From Wolfiporia cocos (taxonomy: Eukaryota > Basidiomycota > Agaricomycetes > Polyporales > Phaeolaceae), in NCBI GenBank assembly GCA_029448655.1, contig JACCLO010000004.1, positions 682,001 to 746,000 of the forward strand: a stretch of 64,000 bases of DNA, in the 5' to 3' direction. Below the pieces are notes generated by a model. The model made no database searches and was not told the DNA's origin. It worked only from the letters and a program-made list of their open reading frames with translations. The position numbers and the translations under genes were made by a program. Shown here one piece after another: positions 1-11,282 of the stretch; position 1 is the stretch's first letter, and each line of letters starts with the position of its first letter.

Positions 1-583
1 TGCCACAGATGCATCTTCAGAGACACCGCAGATGCATCTGGGGCACTCTAAGTCATCGAAGTTAGGCGCCCGTTAGTACCAAAATAAAGCGTCACATGCC
101 GGGAACAACCATAGCGAAACTGAAAGCGAAAGCAGCTGGTGCCTGCTTGAACTTCAAGTGTCTCCGCGCAGTGACCCTCTGTAAGAAGCTACTCACGGTC
201 TCCAAACGTGACGACGCTGAGCTGGAGCATCCACCTACCCGTGTCGGAGAGAAGATACAAGCAGTGGCTAGGAGACACAGATTAGATCTTCGGTGGTATC
301 TTCGGCTTGCCTTCTGGGCTGAAGCTAACTAGCACCCTTGATCTCCGCACCAATCGATGGCATAGCGTCTGTTCAATCAGCCCCGCATGCGCAGACAAGG
401 ACTATGCTCGGAACAACATGACGGGGACGACAGCGCGGACAGATAGTGGCGTCCTCAGGCCTAGCGGGGAGGGCACGTGGCGGGCCGGGAGCCGGTCAAC
501 GAGGACGCAGTTCGGAGGAACCTCGGAGCGACTGTGCATCTGTTCACCATGATCCAGCGAGCTCTCCTTCCGGTTCTGCGCAC

Positions 584-590
584 ATATAAG
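584..590 (+). promoter_or_regulatory. TATA-like element upstream of the GH3 gene
   Basis: An ATATAAG motif lies about 104 nt upstream of the chosen beta-glucosidase start codon. Fungal TATA elements usually lie 30-60 nt before the transcription start, so a leader of roughly 50-70 nt would follow. The assignment rests on the motif and its position only. Bases 1-580 hold no convincing gene; short open frames there have no recognisable protein character. Confidence 0.4.
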
Positions 591-693
591 CCCTCGCAGC
601 ATCCAGGCTGCCGACTCTAATCTGGCTGCTACCTCGACACCCCGCCGAGGTCCTGCCCGTTGAGCCCAATTTTCCACTGAATTCCCTGAATTT

Positions 694-3600
694 ATGCCGC
701 CCTCAGACTTCGCGAAGGCCTCCGTCCCCGACGTTGTCGAGCAGCTGACGACGGACGAGGCAATCCTGCTCACCGCCGGTGTTGGCTTTTGGCACACTCA
801 TGCAGTGCCCCGTCTTGGCATACCCGCCCTCAAGACCAGCGATGGGCCCAACGGTGAGCATGTCACGTCTGCGGACTATTTGCGAGTTGAACATCGTGTT
901 CCCAGGCATCAGAGGCAATCACTTCTTCATGGGCACACCGGCCAAGTGTCTCCCCTCTGCTACCGCCCTCGCTGCAACCTTTGATCCCGAGCTCATCAAC
1001 GAAGTTGGCCGTAAGCTGCTCGCGGAGGAGGCGAAACTCAAGGCCGCATCCGTGTGGCTCGGGCCCACCTGCAACACGCAACGCAATCCGCTTGGTGGTC
1101 GCTCGTTCGAGTCCTTCTCCGAGGACCCGCATCTAGCCGGCATGATTGCCGCAGCATACATCAACGGCGTGCAGGAAGGCGGCATCGCCGCAACGATCAA
1201 GCACTTTGTTGGGAACGACAAGGAGAACGACCGCATGGCATACGACTCAATCATGTCCGAGCGCGCACTGCGCGAGATTTACCTCATGCCGTTCATGCTC
1301 GCGGAGAAGTACGCGAAGCCGTGGTGCTATATGACCGCGTAAGTGCCCGTTCTCGTTTCCGCGGGTGTCAGGCGGCGCTGGCCGGCCTGCGAGTATGCCC
1401 TCACTGGCGTATTGTCCTCTCCTCATCTGTTGTGCATCTTAATGCGCCCCGTGTACCTGTGGCATGTGCGTCCCATGCTTACATTGGCCTGGACGATAGG
1501 TATAACCGCGTAAACGGTACACACGTCTCGGAGAATCCCAAGATCATCAATGATATCCTGCGCAAAGAATGGGGCAGCAACGCATTGGTCATGAGTGACT
1601 GGTGGGTCCTATTGGCTGCTGCGGGAAATCGTTCATGTTTGAGCGATCTGCATCAGGTTCGGTGTCTACTCGATTGATCATGCCATCAATGCCGGACTTG
1701 ATCTCGAGATGCCCGGGACCAACAAGTGGAGGACTCTGGATCTCATGAACCGATCGTGAGTGCTATTGCAATCTGCGACTAGTTCTATGATTAACACCTT
1801 GCTGTCAGCATCCAGAGCAGGAAGATCATGAAGCGTACCGTCAAGGAGCGTGCGGCCAAGGTGGTCGAGCTTGTCAAGAGATGTGCGCAGGCGGTGCCAG
1901 AGGTATCTTCAATCTGCGCGACAGAGTCTCCTCTCATGCTGAGGGCACTTGCGCATCCAGATTCTAGATGGCGACGGCATCGAGCGCACGCGCGACACCC
2001 CAGAGGAGCGCGCACTCATGCGCAGACTGGCCGCGTCGTCCATCGTCCTGCTCAAGAACGAGAACGCCGCGCTCCCCTTGAAGCCGAAAGTATGTGCTTG
2101 CAGATCCCCCGCTTCGTGCACAGACTGATATAACCCGCACGGATCGGCAGGAACAGGCAATCAAGAAGATTGCGATCGTCGGTGGGAATGCCAAGGCGAT
2201 CGTCCTGAGCGGAGGCGGCTCCGCGGCGCTCAAGCCAAGCTTCTTCACAAACCCTTACGACGGGATTGTGCAGGCACTCGGGGAGGTCGATCCTAACGTC
2301 GAGATCACTTACTCTGAGGGTGCTCGAGGTAGGTGTGCTCATTTGCGAAGAGATGACGGACTGTAGCTGATGACTGGTGGTGCAGCGTACATGCTCACGC
2401 CCTCGCTTGACTATGATATTTTCACAGAAGATGGTCGGCGCGGGTGGATAGGCACTTGGTATGCGCACGAGAACGACGACAGCATGACTCCTGTCAAGGA
2501 GCCGTTGAAGTCCCAGTACATCGACGAGACTCGCATGTTCTTTAGGTGAGATAGTTCTCTGTCCTATAATTGTCACACGACCTAACTTAACTCGTTACAC
2601 GATGATAGCACGTCATACCCGGCTGAGCTTACCAAGCGGTGGACATTGCGCATGAATGGCAAATTGAAGCCAAGAGCGTACGACTGCCAGTTCGAGTTCG
2701 GTTTGACTTCCGCTGGGAGAGCCAAGGTAAGTGCGCGTTGTACCTTGCAAATCCCTGATGGTTGACGATATCCCCGCGTAGTTATATGTGGACGGCCAGC
2801 TTGTCGTCGACAACTGGACCCGCCAGATCCGTGGCGACTCGTTCTTCGGCTCAGGCTCGGAGGAAGAAAAGGGCGTCTTCCCGCTCAGGGCCGGCGTCGC
2901 GCACTCGATATATGTCGAGTACTGTAACGTGCGCGCACCTGCGCCGAACGACCCCGATGAGGCGATCATGGACTCGAACCCAGGCGTGCGCCTCGGCGGT
3001 GCAGAGGTTCAGGACCCGGACGCGCTGATGGAGAGCGCGGTGCGGCTGGCGTCGGAGGCGGACGCGGTCATCGCGGTGGTCGGCCTCAACGCGGACTGGG
3101 AGACGGAGGGGTACGACCGGACAACGCTCGCGCTGCCGCGCCGGACGGATGAGCTCGTGTCGCGCGTGGCGAAGGCGAATAGGCGCACGATCGTCGTGAC
3201 ACAGGCGGGGTCGAGCATTACCATGCCGTGGGCGGACGAAGTGCCCGCGATTGTGCACGCGTGGTACCTCGGCAATGCGACGGGCGAAGCGATTGGCGAT
3301 GTGGTGACTGGGAAGGTGAACCCGAGCGGGAGGCTGAGCTTGACGTTTGCGAATCGCCTTGAGGACTTTGCGAGCCATGGACACTTCCATTCGGAGAACG
3401 GCAAGGTATGTCGCAATGTGACGTGTTGAACGCGCGCAGTTGACTAATATGATACAGGTTCGATACGGAGAGGACTTGTTTGTCGTACGTCCCATGGTCG
3501 TTTTCCCGTTTTACTTGGACAGAGCTGATGTTACGACAACAGGGGTACAAACACTTCCACCATAGGAAAATTTCTCCGCAATTCCACTTTGGGTACGTCC

Positions 3601-4057
3601 TATGATGAACAGACTCGACTCGAGTTAACGATGGTTACGAAGATTCGGTCTCTCCTATACCACCTTCCAGTATTCTGGCCTTTCGCTCTCGAAACCGACA
3701 ATTGCGGACGGCGAATTCAAGCTGACAGCGAAGGTCACCGTTGCGAACACCGGCGCTGTCGCTGGTTCCGACATTGTCCAGCTCTACGTCACCCTCCCCA
3801 CCACCTCTGAGCTCACGCACCCGCCGCTTATGCTGAAGGCGTTTGCGAAGGTCAAGGAGTTGACTCCTGGGAAGAGCGAAGTCGTTTCGCTCAAGCTTGA
3901 CAAGTACGCTGTGTCCTACTGGGAGGATAGGATCTCCCGGTGGGTTGTCGAGGACGGCGAGTACTTGGTGCGCGTTGGCAGGAGCAGTGCGCCTGAAGAC
4001 CTTAACTTGGCCGCGACTTTTGTTATTGACAAGGGTTTCGAGTGGAATGGGTTATAA
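694..4057 (+). CDS. GH3 beta-glucosidase with PA14 domain (12 introns)
   Basis: Glycoside hydrolase family 3 beta-glucosidase, which releases terminal glucose from cellobiose and other beta-glucosides. Thirteen exons splice cleanly to about 860 residues, the usual size for PA14-type GH3 enzymes. The N-terminal GH3 barrel shows SDGPNG, the KHFVGND segment and the nucleophile motif VMSDW (Asp just before the intron at 1602-1656). The second domain contains SIVLLKNE and the IAIVGGNA strand. A PA14 insert begins around [12 protein letters not shown] (from 2782), and a fibronectin-III-like end follows [10 protein letters not shown], finishing at the TAA at 4055. No signal peptide is visible after the start [10 protein letters not shown], so it is probably intracellular; GH3 enzymes of this type often are. 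Introns are about 50-60 nt except one of 161 nt (1339-1499). Start chosen because the reading frame begins there just ahead of conserved GH3 sequence. Confidence 0.93.
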
Positions 4058-4408
4058 GATATCGATATCCTCCTGCTTCCGGCCGCGGCTTTCTCGCAAA
4101 GCACTTTGTATACATTCGTTGTGATGTACAGTAGACGGACGTTGACCTGGGAGCGAACTTTGAGATCTACGAGATCTGAGGTTTATCCTGAGTCTGCAGT
4201 ATTATCGACTACGACCATTGTATGATTGCATACAAGCATTTGCGGCTGCTATAGTGTCTCGGTATGGTATCTAAAGACGATGAGAAGTTTTATAGACATG
4301 TGATGTAGTTATGACTCTGGCACGTGTTACGTGTTTCCGGACTAGCGCGCGCCACGAATTGTGACGGAGATTCTGACTGTTGCCCTTGAGCTCTCTAATC
4401 TTGCTGCA

Positions 4409-4415
4409 TTTATAA
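4409..4415 (+). promoter_or_regulatory. TATA-like element upstream of FunK1 copy 1
   Basis: A TTATAAC motif lies about 35-40 nt before the ATG at 4450. It is the only TATA-like sequence immediately ahead of the FunK1 remnant. The spacing would leave almost no leader, so it is weak evidence for a live promoter. Confidence 0.25.
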
Positions 4416-4449
4416 CTCAAAGATATCGTCAGATCCGGCTATACGACTC

Positions 4450-7400
4450 ATGACAAACGAAGGAAACGAAGCAGGGCAGGAGGAAGAAGAGCGAGCATAT
4501 GGGCAGCCTACTCCATTGCCTACATTCGTTCTCCATGCACGCTACGTCTCGCTTCCTGACCAAGCGGACATTGACAGCGTCCTTAACCGTCGTGGACCGT
4601 CTTCACCTGTGTCCGCACGTCCCCATGCGAACACCTGTGAGCGCATTAGTTCTTCGGGTTAGCGACAAAACATAACTCTTGCTCTCATGCAGTGCCTACA
4701 CCAATAAGGGGCTCTGCACACTCCTCGGTCGCCGGAGAAGGCGGAATCAAAGATGTTGCGCTCAGAGACTACATTCGCACTGCGATCGGCAATAAAATCC
4801 ATCAGGGCTTTCCCGTGCTTGAATTTGTTCGCACTGTTTGGGACTTCGAGCCTTCCTCGATCACATTGCTTCCGAAGTACTTGGAAGGGACAACCCAGTA
4901 CATGCTCCCGCGTTCAGCGCTCCTCTCGTACATAAATGGAATGTACGAGACTACGCGCTACCAAGGCCTTCAGCAAATCTTCGACCATCTCATGCAATAG
5001 CTGTTCGATCCGCTAAATGAAGAAGGCGGGGCTAAGCCTTCTCCTTCCAGCCGCAGTAGCCACGTACAGCCTTCCGGTAACCAAGATCTTGACACCGCAT
5101 TGCCGAGCTCTAAGAGCAAAGCCGAGCCTTCTACAGCGAAGGCGTTACTGCGTCCCCGGGAATCAAGGGTAAAGCGATATCTCCCGATATCAAGACCGAT
5201 GCTAGAACTCCTAGTATCAAGGTTATCGCCGGTCCATCTACCCCGGAACCTCTCAGTCCCGCAAAGCGCAGGCTACGGAGTGCGCTGCAGAATATCAAGA
5301 AGATAATGTCCCCTATCCGAGTATCGCCCCGTAGCGGTCGTCATGTCGTTTCGTCCGCGGATCCAAATCAGCTGGGTCGCAGCCTTGACAGTCAATTTCT
5401 CACCATGGGCTCCGACTTTGTCATTGGCAAGTATAGTAGATTAAAGCCAGATATATCCTTTAGCACCATCCCTGGTCGGAAGGATCATTGCCTTCGGAGA
5501 GGTTAAAAAATCGGATCGCAACATCAAGCTCAAGTATAGAAAAGACATAGAGGTAGATCTAAAGCGATTTGACGGCGTGCGTGGTGTCATCTAATCTGCT
5601 TCCTCGGCGCTGATGGTGGTATAGATGGTAGCCGAGCTTGAGACTGGTGCTGGACTCTCGCCGGGCTTCATAGGACGAAAGCGTAAGCGACTGGCCGTTA
5701 CGGAACAGCAGCCCAAGAAGCGGCCGCGCGCTGGCAAAGGCATAGTCCAGGGGGACCCATCCGTTCTCCAGGCCGAGTTGACGGACAATGAGGTCCAGAT
5801 GGCCAAATATGTGAACGAGCTATTGTCACACAATGTGCGGTCGTATGGTTCGGGATTCATGATTGACAATTTCGACATGGTCTTATGGTATGCTGATCGC
5901 ATGGGTCTTGTTGTTTCGAACAAGTTCGATTTTGTGGAGAACCCTGAGCTCCTCCTCCGCGTCGTGGCAGCCATCGGACAGGCCGATATTTACCATATGG
6001 GCATTTGCCCTCTCATCCGTTTCGACGTCTCTGAAGGCAGGTTCGATACGTTTAAGGGAGCCAAGTTGGTGATAGAGCAAGGTTCTGCATTCAATCTAGA
6101 CGGTAACAAGATCGACAACGCTCTCGAATTTGATGTCAATGTTGACACTGAGCAGGGTCGAGATGTCTCTACCCAGTTTGGCGCAATCGGGCGCGGCACA
6201 ACGATAGTTCCCATTTCTGCGCGTGGCTACGCCTCAGAGCTCTTTGGGAATGAACAGCTCGTTGCAAAGCTGGCCTGGCCTTTGGACATCCCAGATCGTG
6301 AGGAGGCTGGCTTCATCAGAAGAATCAGGAGGGCCCTACTCAAGCGAAATCCCAAAGTGCTCGACCACATCGTCGAGCCGAAGCGTTCACTCACAAGGGA
6401 TACGCAGCAAATGGATTTACCTCGGTACTGGATGAACATCCAGGTTCCCGACGGGAACCGTGTCTTCAGAACCATCATCTTGAAACGTTATGAGCCGTTG
6501 GAACAGATGCACAATGCGGACGAATTCAAGAAGATCTTCAGGGATGTGGTAGAAGGCGAGCCTTTCATTGTAATAGTCAGAGGCATTGCTAAGCTTCGCC
6601 GTAGCTCATCACTGGGTCTACGAAACAACAACTATCATCCATCGTGACATAAGCATCGCGAACATCATGTTCTATCGGAAGTCTGGGGTAGTTTGTGGCG
6701 TTATTTGCGATTGGGACCAAGCCCTACCCCGTGACATAGAAGGAGAGCGTCGAGAAGATCTCGAGGATGAGCCTATTGTGATCAATCAGACGCCTAGCGG
6801 ACAGGACGGCACTGATAGCACTGCTAACACTCACGTGGCTGGTGTCTCAGCCTCTCAGCAGGATGCTCAACCCACCGTAGCAGCATCCGGAGCAGCTGAT
6901 TCCAGCGGTGCAACTACAGCTGGTAAAAAGAGAGAGCCAGATTCAGAACTGCCTCAGGAACCTATGCGTCCTCGCTACCGTACCGGTACTAGGCCCTTCA
7001 TGGCCATTGACCTTCTCACTCGAGGCCGTAAACCCATCCACCGGTATCGCCACGATCTCGAGTCATTCTTCTTTGTTCTAGCATATATTTGCGCTCGAAT
7101 CAATGTCAAGAACAACACCATCGGATTCATCGATGACTGGGAATGCGCTAATCTCGAGCAGATTGGGGAGAAGAAATGGAGCTTCCTGGATAACCCCGAG
7201 GTTCAGGAGGCCATATTCCTTCCTCAGAGCGATGAGGGCTTTAAGTTGCTTGTCGAACAATGGATCATGGAATTTGCCCCCATTTTCCGCAATATTGGGC
7301 GTGCCTCGAGCGATGTACGTCAGCTGAGCGCTGATCTCTCGCGGCTGAAGAAACAAGAAGAAAACCTACTCAAAGAAGGACAGTCGATTTTAGTGGTCCA

Positions 7401-7509
7401 ACGCAAGCAACGCGAGGCTCAGAAGGATATAAAGCGTATCAAGGCGGAGAGGAGTGCCTACATTGATTATGACATCTTCATGGAGGTCCTTGATTCGTCA
7501 ATGGAATAA
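4450..7509 (+). pseudogene. FunK1-type protein kinase, decayed copy
   Basis: Remnant of a FunK1 fungal-specific kinase, homologous along its whole length to the intact copy at 8284-11202. The C-terminal kinase half looks sound: IIHRDISIANIMF catalytic loop, CDWD in place of DFG, GTRPFMAIDLL and HRYRHDLESFFFVL, then a coiled-coil tail ending at 7509. The N-terminal half is broken. After an intron in the 4637-4691 region the frame meets TAG at 4998 where the intact copy has Gln (MQ-stop-LF against MRQLF). At least two frame changes follow, around 5110-5150 and 5455-5480. The intron before MVAELE (about 5576-5623, 48 nt) sits at the same place as in the intact copy. The last intron starts with GCGAGC rather than GTGAGC, so it is a GC-AG intron or a mutated donor. 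A shorter kinase starting near 5625 could in principle still be made. Confidence 0.75.
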
Positions 7510-8283
7510 TATCCCAGCTAACAGTACGTTTCATCCCCCACGTCTACTTCGTCGGTTGATCTAATATGCGCAAATCGTTGCTTCAGATGTAATAGAGTGC
7601 GCCCTGTGCAGACACCCGCCTCCTCCGTTTGGACTACTTACTATTATTGTGAGAACATTGTGAAGAGCACATGGCTTCTTTGTCAGTTGCCAGTCGTCGT
7701 TATCGCTTTCCTATTAGTGTCATACGTGCTCTCCTGGCCCAAATCCCTGTATCAGCTTCGCGATCGACACCGGTCTCACAGTCTTTGCGATATTTCTGGC
7801 AGGTTTCAACGCCTTTATGATCATACCCCTCCCCCCGACGTGTTCGGCCCAATGTAAGCCTTTGGCCTGCGTTGGCCTGCTCCTTTCGGCAATTCATCTC
7901 CACCTTTCCTCCCCAACGCCTGTCTCACTGTTCTGTTTCCTTTCCGCCCATGGTCTCTAGATCGCCCGCGACATTTCGTGACCGCGCATGTACTTTAATT
8001 GTTGCCTGCAGTATATAGAAATTTACACACGCAGTCTTATCACGCGCTGTCAATGGTACAAGGTACAAGGTACAGTGTATTGCTCGGACGGATTCAGAGC
8101 TCCCTCAGAACAGACAACAGATTTTTGGACCGTCCAACTGAATTATCAACAATCCACCAAACCGTATCGGATTGAGTCTAAATCGATCACCGTACAAATT
8201 GTGCATCCCCGCGTAGCTTGTAATAATACAGGTTATCAGAAAGTCGAAAGAGTGTTCCATTCCGTGAGCCACGGATTAATGCA
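7510..8283. other. Intergenic space between converging FunK1 copies
   Basis: This interval separates the 3' ends of the two FunK1 genes. Short open frames of 60-110 codons occur on both strands but carry no domain or compositional signal. It contains a short tandem AAGGTAC run near 8058-8075. It is best read as the two 3' untranslated regions and spacer. Confidence 0.5.
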
Positions 8284-11202
8284 TTACTCTAAAGGTTCGC
8301 CAAACACGCCCATGAATTTTTCATAAGAAATCAAATTATCTCTTTCTGTCTCCAGCTGCCTCATTTCCCGCCTGAGTGAACGCTGTTTCCGCTGGACAAC
8401 TGCCAACATCTTAGCATTGGTCGAGAGTTTCTCCTCCTGCTTTTTCAGCCTGTCATGATCGGCACGCAGCTGACGGAGATCGCTGGACGCTCGTCCTAGC
8501 TTGCGGAATCTCTGAGCAAGAGTCATGACGTACTGCTCGATGAGATCCAAGAAACCCTCGTCATTTTGTTCTGCGACAACTGCATCGAAGACGGCAGGAT
8601 TATCCAGAAAGCTCCACTTCTTCTGGCCAATCTGCTCTAAATTCGTGGATTCCCAATCGTCGATGTAGCCAATGGCATGAGTCTTGACATCGAGCCGCGC
8701 GCAAACGTACGTCAGGACATAGAAGAACGACTCGAGATCGTGGCGATAGTGGTGGCTTGGCTTGCGGCCGTGGGAGAGAAGCTCGATCGCCATGAATGGA
8801 CCGGTCCCCGCGCAGAAGCTTGGCACCTTCGCTGTCTGTATGCTCGTGGGGATGCTGTTCTCTGTTTTTGCTGCGTGAGACGGCTTGTTAAACGCAGCAG
8901 CTCCGTTCAGTAACTGAGGCACTGCAGCCACTTCCAACTCGGTGCTCATCTTGGAGCGTGAGGCAACCGATAAAGAGTTTCCGGATGATTTCTTAGAGGC
9001 GTGTTTCTTCCTGGTTCGATGCTGTGTTGCCGTATCATCGCGCTGCTGATGCAAGAGCTTGTCTTCATCAGTCGCCGCGGCCCGGTCCCAATCGCATAGT
9101 ACACCGCAGAGACGGCCATTGCAATACCAAAACATGATGTTGCTGATGCTAATATCCCTATGGAGGATACCTAAGATTTTCCAGATCCAGTAATGCGCTG
9201 AACGCACCAAATCAGCGGCGCGAAGTCAGAATACATTGCGTGTCCTGCTCACCTCTAACAGCATCAAGAAAGATTACCTTAAACTCTGCCGCGCTCTTTA
9301 CTTGCTCCAGGTGTTCGTATCTCTTCAACACAATCACCCTGAACACCCGCTGATCGTATGTCTGCTGGAACATGGAGAGACGCGGCAATCCAATTTCATC
9401 TATGCTTAGGGATATAGAGCACTTCAGCTCCACAACATGCGCCAGCATTTTCGGCTTCTCCATCTTGAGGGCCTTCCGGATGATTGCAATGCAAGTACTT
9501 TCAGACCAGCTCAGATAGCTCGGCCACGAAACTTTGGCAACCAGGTCATCGTCGCCATATACCGTCGCGGCAGTGCCGTCAGCCTTTACGGGAAGGACGG
9601 TCGTACCTCGCCCGACGATGCCAACCTCCGTGTAGACTTCGTCGTCATTGATAGCCTTAATTTTGAACACAGGATGCCAATCGATTGCCTTCTCCTCGGC
9701 GTCGAGAACGGTGCCTTTGTTGAGAACCAGCTCCGCATTCTCAAATGAAGCGAACTGCCCGGAAGATAAGTCGAATCGAACGAGAGGACAGATCCCCATG
9801 GAGTACAAATCGGCAGCTCCTAACGCTGCCACGACGCACAGCAGCAGTTCTGGTTGCTCCACCATATCTATGGGGCTTGATACAGCGATACCGATTCGAT
9901 CTGCGTACCAAAGCATGATGCGCATATCGCTGACTAGAATTCCAGAGGCATAGGAACGTAAGCCGTGAGACATGAGCTCGTGGATGCATCTCAGCATCCG
10001 TAGGTCTCTCGTACCAATTCGGCTCTCGCCGAGCGTATTGTCGGCGTCGTCCAAGTTAGAATCCTTCTGAGCAGCGGTAGTGCCAGGTTGACGAGATTCT
10101 CGTGTCAGCACATCTTGATTTGTGCTCTTTGCGTTGGCGGCGCGTGAGCGCTTGCGCGGGACGGCCGACTCCGAGATCGCCTCATCACGGAGACTACGTT
10201 TACTCCCTGAAGATCGCGTGTTTGATCCAGAAAATTCTGATGCATCCTGTAACATCGTGAGACGGCCATCTGTGGTAGAGCAATACTGCACGCACCCGCT
10301 TTAGCAGCCTGGGTTTGATCGAAATATCTGCCTTGACCTTTAAGTCAAGCCTACAGGTCGTCTTGCTAATCTCTCCAAAAGCTAGAACCCAAGGCCAACT
10401 CTGACGGCGAGCGTCGCTTTGTGTACTGACCAGGAGATCTGGATATGCCGGTCCGTGCCTGCCTTGCACGGGATCATCAGAGAGGGGGACGACGTGGGAT
10501 GCTAAAGATCTCTTTAGCTGATAGATCTCAGGTAGTTTACCAGGGCGCGCTTGGAAAGGAGGGGTAGACGACGAAGACATGGCAGAATGCTCTGGCGCGG
10601 TTGCGACCACCGCCTTTTGTGAGGGCCCAGTAGCTGGTTCCCCGGTGCCGCGAGAATCTTCAAAGAGTTGTCGCATCAATACGTCAAATATCTCCGCGAC
10701 ATACTTCTGAGCGGATCCCATATGCTCCTCACAATACTGCGAAAGCAATCGCTGGGGCAGTATATACTCTTCGGCCACTCCTAAAGACGACAAGCCAAAG
10801 TTCCAGACACATTCGACGAATATTTGTGGGTCAAGGTCCCAGGATATCAAATTTGCATATTTCCTTCGTAGATATCTGGTCACTGCATCGTCATCAGTAT
10901 CTTTCTGCCGCATTTCACAATCGCAGGTCGCGCTCGACTGAACATCTGATTTCGTATGTACATGTGTCAATACGTGAGCAGGGAACTGTCTCTAAAAGCA
11001 CAAATGACGTACTATCAGAATTTCCAGCGGACAGCACATCGTGAAGGTTGTGAGCATCACCAGTGCCAGTGCCAGTTTCTTCTGCTATCGAGCCTTTTCA
11101 TCTAAAATCAGCATGTACAATGACAATCGTAGTGATCGTTGATTGTGTACCTGCTGCATATTCATATGGACCAGACATACTGGGTCCTTCTAGGTCTGGC
11201 AT
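8284..11202 (-). CDS. FunK1-type protein kinase, intact copy
   Basis: Fungal-specific FunK1 serine/threonine-type kinase of unknown substrate, a family expanded in multicellular basidiomycetes. Five exons read without interruption: introns at 11150-11082, 11012-10946, 10295-10247 and 9252-9198 (on the minus strand). The start MPDLEGPSMSG at 11202 is chosen because splicing keeps frame from there; an in-frame ATG at 11271 is an alternative. The N-terminal all-alpha region precedes a Ser/Pro-rich linker and a conserved strand VLAFGEI. The kinase half shows GRGTTVLPVK, VIVLKRYE, the catalytic loop ILHRDISISNIMFW, CDWD replacing DFG, GTGPFMAIELL and HHYRHDLESFFYVL, the last two being FunK1 signatures. 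It ends in a predicted coiled coil. Its neighbour at 4450-7509 is an inverted, decayed paralogue. A retroposon insertion lies only 66 bp upstream of the ATG and may affect expression. Confidence 0.85.
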
Positions 11203-11267
11203 GATGGAAATGTCAGAGGATAGATACCGTCCAGCATGACGAACGGGATGTGGCCTGTGGCGGGGAT

Positions 11268-11282
11268 TCATATCAGCACGTG
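11268..11282 (+). repeat. Target-site duplication, left copy (15 bp)
   Basis: The 15-bp sequence tcatatcagcacgtg occurs here and again at 13070-13084, exactly flanking the C-rich insertion. A perfect duplication of this length is in the range made by target-primed reverse transcription (non-LTR retroelements) and far from the fixed 5 bp of the LTR elements nearby. Confidence 0.85.

Noticed and set aside
1..41. Repeated cagatgcatct motif at the window edge
   Set aside because: Only two imperfect copies around a 6-bp palindrome; too little to call a regulatory or repeat element.
96..332. Open frame of 78 codons upstream of the GH3 gene
   Set aside because: No protein-like pattern, no intron model and no family; the interval behaves as promoter sequence.
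402..797. 131-codon minus-strand frame over the GH3 start
   Set aside because: Antisense shadow of a GC-rich coding region.
2851..3495. 214-codon minus-strand frame inside the GH3 gene
   Set aside because: Arg/His-rich antisense translation of the large GH3 exon; no independent signal.
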